Shown piece by piece: positions 7,057 to 11,221 of a stretch of 11,221 bases of DNA (its first letter is position 1; every line of letters begins with the position of its first letter). The stretch comes from Pinguiococcus pyrenoidosus (Eukaryota; Sar; Pinguiophyceae; Pinguiochrysidales; Pinguiochrysidaceae). The DNA is taken from positions 380-11,600 of the forward strand of contig JAAMXY010004166.1 of the NCBI GenBank assembly GCA_019677205.1, read 5' to 3'. The notes beneath the pieces were generated by a model. That model was not told where the DNA came from and did not search any database. It was given only the letters and a program-made list of their open reading frames with translations. The position numbers and the translations under genes were made by a program.

Positions 7057-10000
7057 TCAAGAGAGAACCTTCGCCAGTTGCACCATCGGCACGAGCTTGT
7101 AGTAGTGCGAGTCGCCCTCCTGCAAGCAGCCCATGCCCTTCTCGTCGATCTCCATCAGAGAGGCCTTCAGCCCGTCATTGTCTCCTCCCACGACCAGCAC
7201 CATGTCGCCTTGCTTGGGCACCACCTTCCGCAGCTGGCTTATCTGAGGGCCGAGAACGAACGAAGAGCGCCGAGATTAGGGGAACGTTTGCTGGCGAGCG
7301 AAAGAAGCGAAAGAGGAGCTGACCAAGATATCCTCCGTCGTCCCGTCGTCGAAGGCCAGGGTCACCATTTCGCCATCCACCTGTGGTTGGAACACGCCCG
7401 CACTGCTCAGCCTTTTGCCTCGCCATCGAGGGTGGAGCTGTGCTCGCATCGTTCTTACCGAGATGATGCGGCCTTCAGCACCGGTGTTGCTGTCCATGGC
7501 CAGCACGCCATTCTGAGCCCAAGCGTTTCCTGGAAGGGTTGGAGGCCATCAGCGCAGGCTTCGGTGCCCATCCTCCGGCGTCAGCTTCACATACCTTGCG
7601 CGCCATAACCAGGAGTGTAGTCGGACAACGGCGTGGCGTGCGACGGTGTGCTCATGGAGTCGGACAGAGGCGTGCTGCCTGATAAAGGAGTCGACGAGGC
7701 ACTCGCGCTGCCGCTGTTCCAACCATCGTCGCTCTCGTACGTGCCTTGCGACTCGGCTTCCGACGCCGGCACCTGCCGGGCGAGAAGGCGGGGGACGACT
7801 GCATCACGCGTAGGTCAGGATCCTTCTCGCACGTGTCAGAGCATTACCTGCCAGTACGGAGTGGCAGACAGGCCACTGTCGACCGCTGGCGTAACTCCAA
7901 GACCCGCGTTGATGCCGTACGCCGGCGTCTGACCAGCGTTTACCCCAGGAGTCAGTCCGACGCCAGGGGTGGCGCCAAGAGCATCCTGTGCCGGTGCCAA
8001 CAACGTTAACACTGCATGGCTCCTGCTGCGCAACCCGCAGAAGCCTTGAGCTTACTCTGCTGCTGGGCTCAGGTCGCCGATCCATGGAGCCCTTCTCATC
8101 GCCGACAACCTGCGGGCGAGCAGTGCGTGTTGGAGACGCTCACAGCAGAGAACGCATTTCCGCGACCACTCACCTTGACGTGTTTCTTATCCACCTTGAC
8201 CTTCGTGTGCCGTGCATGCAGCTCCACCTTCACGGCTTGGTCGGTCTCCTCCACAACGATGCCGAGAAGGCCCTTGAGTTTGCCTTTCTTGATTTTCACG
8301 CTCTTGCCCCGCATGTCCTGCGATTTCGACTGCATTCGCCGGGAAGGCTGGGCAAGGATGTCGTTGATGCTCGCCTTCTGTCTATTGGCGCTCTGGCCGT
8401 AGAGTCGGCATTCCGCGGCTTTCGCAGTGAAAATGCCGCTGTTCTGAGTCCGGTGCTTGTCGTGGATGAACAGCTTGTTGCGGTAGATGTGCAAGATCGT
8501 GCCGCTGCGCCGCTTCTCCGGACCCTTCTGGACCTGGACCTGGTCCCCAGGGCGAAGGGCGACCCGATCCGCACCGAGGGCATGTCGTCGCTGGCTCATG
8601 TGATTCATCTTGCCGCGCAGCTCCTCGGGGCGAAACTCGCGGACGCCGTTCGTCGTGTCCAGGACGACCACTTGCTCGCGAAGCACTTGGATGATGATTC
8701 CCACCTCGTTGTGGCCGAGCGCGACGAGGTCGTTGACTTCATACCCTTGGAGGCGATTCAGTCCTTGTGCGACCTCTGGGGTGATCTTCAGCTGGGCGAC
8801 GTTCACGGCCATCTCCCGGCCGTAGCTCATGTCGCTGACTATGCGGGCCACCATCTCCCCTTCCAGCACGTCGACGTCAATGACCGTGCCGGTCTCGCCG
8901 GTGTAGCGGCCGCCGATCACCTTCACGTGGTCCCCGGACTGGATGAGCTTGGCCAGCTGCTCCGGCTGAAAGGCGACGTCCATGGTGATATCCTTGTTGT
9001 CGGCCTTGACGTAGATGAGCTGCGACAGCGGGTCGATCTTGGACACCGTACCCACAAGGTTCTCAAGGTCGCCGCTGATGGCGCGCACCCGATCTCCTTT
9101 CGTGTACACTGCCACCCCAAACAGCTTCTGATCCCGCTCCTCTTCCTCGATCTCCTCCTTGTCGGCATTGAACTGAAGAAGCTCCTCGATGCGCGGCTCG
9201 ATGTCCTCGTCGTCCACCTGCGTGGCCACGTTGACCTTCTTCAGCAGGAACCCATTGCTATCATAGTAGTTGTTCTCAAAGTAGTCAAAGCGCTCCTCCA
9301 TGGTGAAGACTCGCACTCCCTCGAGCGTTCGTCTCTCGAGCAGGATCCGTCCCCGAGGATCCTTCTGGATCTCGGCAGCACTGAAGAGACGCTGCGGAGG
9401 CCGGCCGCTGCTCTTCTTCCGCTTCTCGATGGCGTTCAAGCCAATGAGGCTCATGTCCAGGCGCGGCACAAGCTGCACGAGCGCCTTTGCGCCGCCTTCC
9501 AGCACCTCCAAGACCTTGGCAAGGTCGCCCTTGTAGATGCCACGCTTCATGCGGATCCACCGCCCGTTTCGGAGGGGCTTCCGCGCCTTTCTCGCGACAT
9601 TCAGGACCTCCGTCATCTGATTCAACGGCACCAGCTTGATCTTCCGCATGTACACATTGTTGATGCCCTCGAGAGCCGCCTTGACCTTCGGCTCGCTGCG
9701 GCCCTCGACGAAGATCAGCTCCTTGGAGCCGGTGGTCATGGCCGACTCGATGCCGAGGTCGTTGCCCAGGCGGCTCTCGGCCATGGCCTTGCTCATGAGC
9801 TGCACGACGATGTTCTTCTCCTGGCCGCGCTTGACGCCGACGAGGAAGAGCTTCGGATCCAGCGGCGTTGGCAGGAGGAACTGCTTCGCAACCTCGTTCT
9901 CCATGACCGCGTGGCCCTCCTCCTCCACCGTGTGGCGAATCCTTTGCGATGAGGCGTATCGGTCCTTCAGCCGCTGCGCGATCTCCGCCACGGAGTGGTC

Positions 10001-10369
10001 CTGCAGCTGGTTGGCCTCGCGAGCACGACGCCGGTCCTGCTGCTGCATGATGGCCTCGCGCTGCTTCTCTAGCTCGTCGTCCTTCCGCTCGGTGTAGCCG
10101 CCGCCCTCGTCGTCGTCGTCGTCCTCGTCCGCCATGTCGTCGTAGAAGGCAGAGCGCTCTGCCCGGCGCTTCTTCTTGCCACTGCGAGCCTCCGCGCGCT
10201 TCCGCTTGCGCGACGCCGACTCGAAGGCGTCATCTCCGTCCGCGTCCTCTTCGTCGTCCGGCAGCAGATCAGCGTCGTCGTCCCCATACTCCTCGCCCGG
10301 GTCTTCCTCGCCCAAGTCCTCGTCCTCGTTGCCCAGGATGTCATCTTCTTCGTCCTCGTAGGAGGCCAT
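7057..10369 (-). CDS. SPT5: Transcription elongation factor SPT5
   Basis: Large DSIF subunit (with SPT4) that rides on RNA polymerase II and controls pausing, processivity and co-transcriptional events; homologue of bacterial NusG. I assemble six exons: 10369-8174, 7985-7848, 7772-7595, 7529-7459, 7380-7324 and 7242-7057, giving 941 residues (yeast and human are about 1060-1090). All introns are GT-AG (188, 75, 65, 78, 81 bp) and the phases agree. Domains: very acidic N-terminus (1-50) with an RKRKR basic patch (54-58) and a second Asp run (about 81-87); NGN domain (about 172-262, starting KLFLVGVKRGQE); KOW domains near 269-300, 422-452, 478-510, 544-580, 606-640 and 687-722 (GKSVKIKKGKLKGLLGIVV); a C-terminal repeat region with ten TP dipeptides (738-832); and a last KOW-like segment (about 890-941). 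The TP-rich region matches the SPT5 CTR, a target of P-TEFb-type kinases. ATG 10369 is the first ATG of the frame; the open frame upstream has only a TTG. Confidence 0.95.
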
Positions 10370-10597
10370 CGTCGTCAACGTGGAGCGCCGCGCCGCAAAG
10401 CGTTCGACGGGAACGGAGAGGCGCCGCTCGGCCGCTGCGAATGCTACACGAGTTGTGTAACGTCTCAGTACATCCGAAGATCTCGGCAAAATCGTGACGG
10501 ATGGAAAAATGGCTGCGTACGAAGCCGATAATGAAGCATCAGGATCGATACGGACTTCATTGGGATCGGTTTGGAGGAAGCCGGCGCGCCGGCGAAA
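10370..10597. promoter_or_regulatory. Head-to-head promoter region between SPT5 and the terminal gene
   Basis: This 228-bp stretch separates two divergent start codons, making it a compact bidirectional promoter. It has AACGG at about 10412-10416, an AAAATGGCTGCG sequence at about 10506-10517 resembling the animal YY1 site, and a 14-nt palindrome just before the downstream ATG. There is no clear TATA box. An in-frame stop at 10532-10534 bounds the downstream gene. Confidence 0.55.
10580..10593. repeat. 14-nt perfect palindrome before the start codon
   Basis: GCCGGCGCGCCGGC reads the same on both strands and ends four bases before the ATG at 10598. It would be in the 5' UTR or at the transcription start. 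As DNA it could bind a dimeric factor. As RNA it could not fold into a tight hairpin without sacrificing its central bases. Confidence 0.6.
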
Positions 10598-11221
10598 ATG
10601 CAGGCGTCGCGGGTGGATGAGGCGCTTCTATTGGCGTCCTTGCCCATCCTGGGCCTCGCCTATGTGGTGCGTAGCTTGGCGGTGATTTTGGGGCTACCTC
10701 TGGGCCTCCTTCCGTGGATCAGCGGGCGTGGGGGCCAATGGCGGTCCGTGACCTGGACGGTAGAGGACTTGCGCAGCCATCCCAGGGCTCCAGAGGCCGA
10801 GAGCAGCTGCGAAGAGTTCTTGAGCGGCCTGCGCTGTGGACGAGGGGGCAATCGGCTGCCGCATGCGCACCTCAGGCTCTTTCCTGTCCACTTGAGAGGC
10901 GTCCACGAGCTGCTGCGCAGCTGGGGCCAACCTGCTTGGCTGTGCTCGGCCGGGCTTGCTCACTCCGTGTACTCCACCGAGGAGTTTCCTTGGGGGGTGT
11001 ACCAGTGGAAGGAGCGCGAGAGGCTGGCGCGCGATCTCGGGGACGCTGAAGCGGAGAGACTGGTGTTTCTGTACTGCTCCGTCAGCCAGGCAGGGCTCTA
11101 CGAGAAAGTTCGTCGATTGTCTCCAGGCAAGCCTCTTGGGGATCTGTTTCCCGTGAAGAACTGTCACACCGGACAGCGAGCGTATCTCCGCGCGCCCATT
11201 GCGAGCGCGCTCCTCACCGTC
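10598..11221 (+). CDS. DUF6817-like protein with N-terminal hydrophobic segment, 3' end cut
   Basis: Open frame of 208 codons running off the window without a stop. ATG 10598 is the first ATG after the in-frame stop at 10532-10534. Residues 9-38 are strongly hydrophobic and end near a Trp (LLLASLPILGLAYVV, then VILGLPLGLLPW), so this is a likely membrane anchor or signal sequence. The conserved-looking core is at about 74-165: HLRGVHELLRSWGQP (98-112), AGLAHSVYSTEEF (118-130), and DAEAERLVFLYC (149-160). This order resembles proteins annotated DUF6817 (histidines before a Trp-Gly-x-Pro helix, a gLfHSiYgT motif, then a GEEAErLvyLFC motif). I make that call from memory of the family pattern. 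The spacing of H98/H103 and H122 with the AGLAHSVYSTE motif recalls HD-type phosphohydrolases such as RelA/SpoT (AALLHDxxED), but the metal-binding Asp is Ser here. Function is unknown. It shares a 228-bp promoter region with SPT5. Confidence 0.65.
   Translation, partial: MQASRVDEALLLASLPILGLAYVVRSLAVILGLPLGLLPWISGRGGQWRSVTWTVEDLRSHPRAPEAESSCEEFLSGLRCGRGGNRLPHAHLRLFPVHLRGVHELLRSWGQPAWLCSAGLAHSVYSTEEFPWGVYQWKERERLARDLGDAEAERLVFLYCSVSQAGLYEKVRRLSPGKPLGDLFPVKNCHTGQRAYLRAPIASALLTV

Noticed and set aside
7988-9952. 654-codon open frame on the plus strand
   Set aside because: It lies antisense to the SPT5 exon 1, whose NGN and KOW domains are unmistakable. Its Leu/Val/His/Asp-rich sequence is what the complement of charged, GC-rich codons gives.
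10370-10489. 40-codon Arg/Ser-rich extension before the SPT5 ATG that could look like a targeting presequence
   Set aside because: The frame contains no ATG there, only a TTG at 10489. SPT5 is nuclear and normally begins with the acidic segment that follows ATG 10369.

Overview
This window comes from the nuclear genome of a eukaryote with moderately GC-rich DNA and compact, spliced genes. It is most likely a unicellular alga or other protist. The reasons are the gene content (a Rab1-type GTPase, COX17, a three-repeat MYB factor, a TTC1-type TPR protein and SPT5), the GT-AG introns of 61-188 bp, and the short intergenic spaces. I cannot name the lineage. There are no tRNA or rRNA genes, transposons, CRISPR arrays or prokaryotic operon signals that I can support.

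Six protein genes alternate perfectly between strands. They are RAB1 (minus, 3' part cut off by the window start, four exons seen), COX17 (plus, two exons), a 3R-MYB transcription factor (minus, one long exon, with a large polyglutamine/histidine tract), a TTC1-like TPR co-chaperone (plus, intronless), the elongation factor SPT5 (minus, six exons), and an unfamiliar gene with a DUF6817-like, weakly HD-like region (plus, cut off by the window end). The layout therefore has three head-to-head promoters (816-1194, 4930-6055, 10370-10597) and two tail-to-tail junctions (1512-1995, 6872-7056).

Four of the six genes needed work beyond simple open frames. RAB1, COX17 and SPT5 were assembled by joining exons in phase, and each join restores family-conserved residues. 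The last gene runs off the edge without a stop. All nine introns are GT-AG, and most carry a CTRAY- or CTNAY-like branch-site sequence.

Functionally this is a set of unrelated housekeeping genes, not a pathway: ER-Golgi traffic, copper delivery to cytochrome c oxidase, transcriptional control probably linked to the cell cycle, chaperone binding, and RNA polymerase II elongation. I see no defence system, mobile island or gene cluster for a novel pathway. The points most worth a second look are the terminal unknown gene, an atypical Rab P-loop, an MSA-like MYB site in the MYB gene's own promoter region, the Q/H tract, and the splice-donor sequence at the end of the MYB frame.
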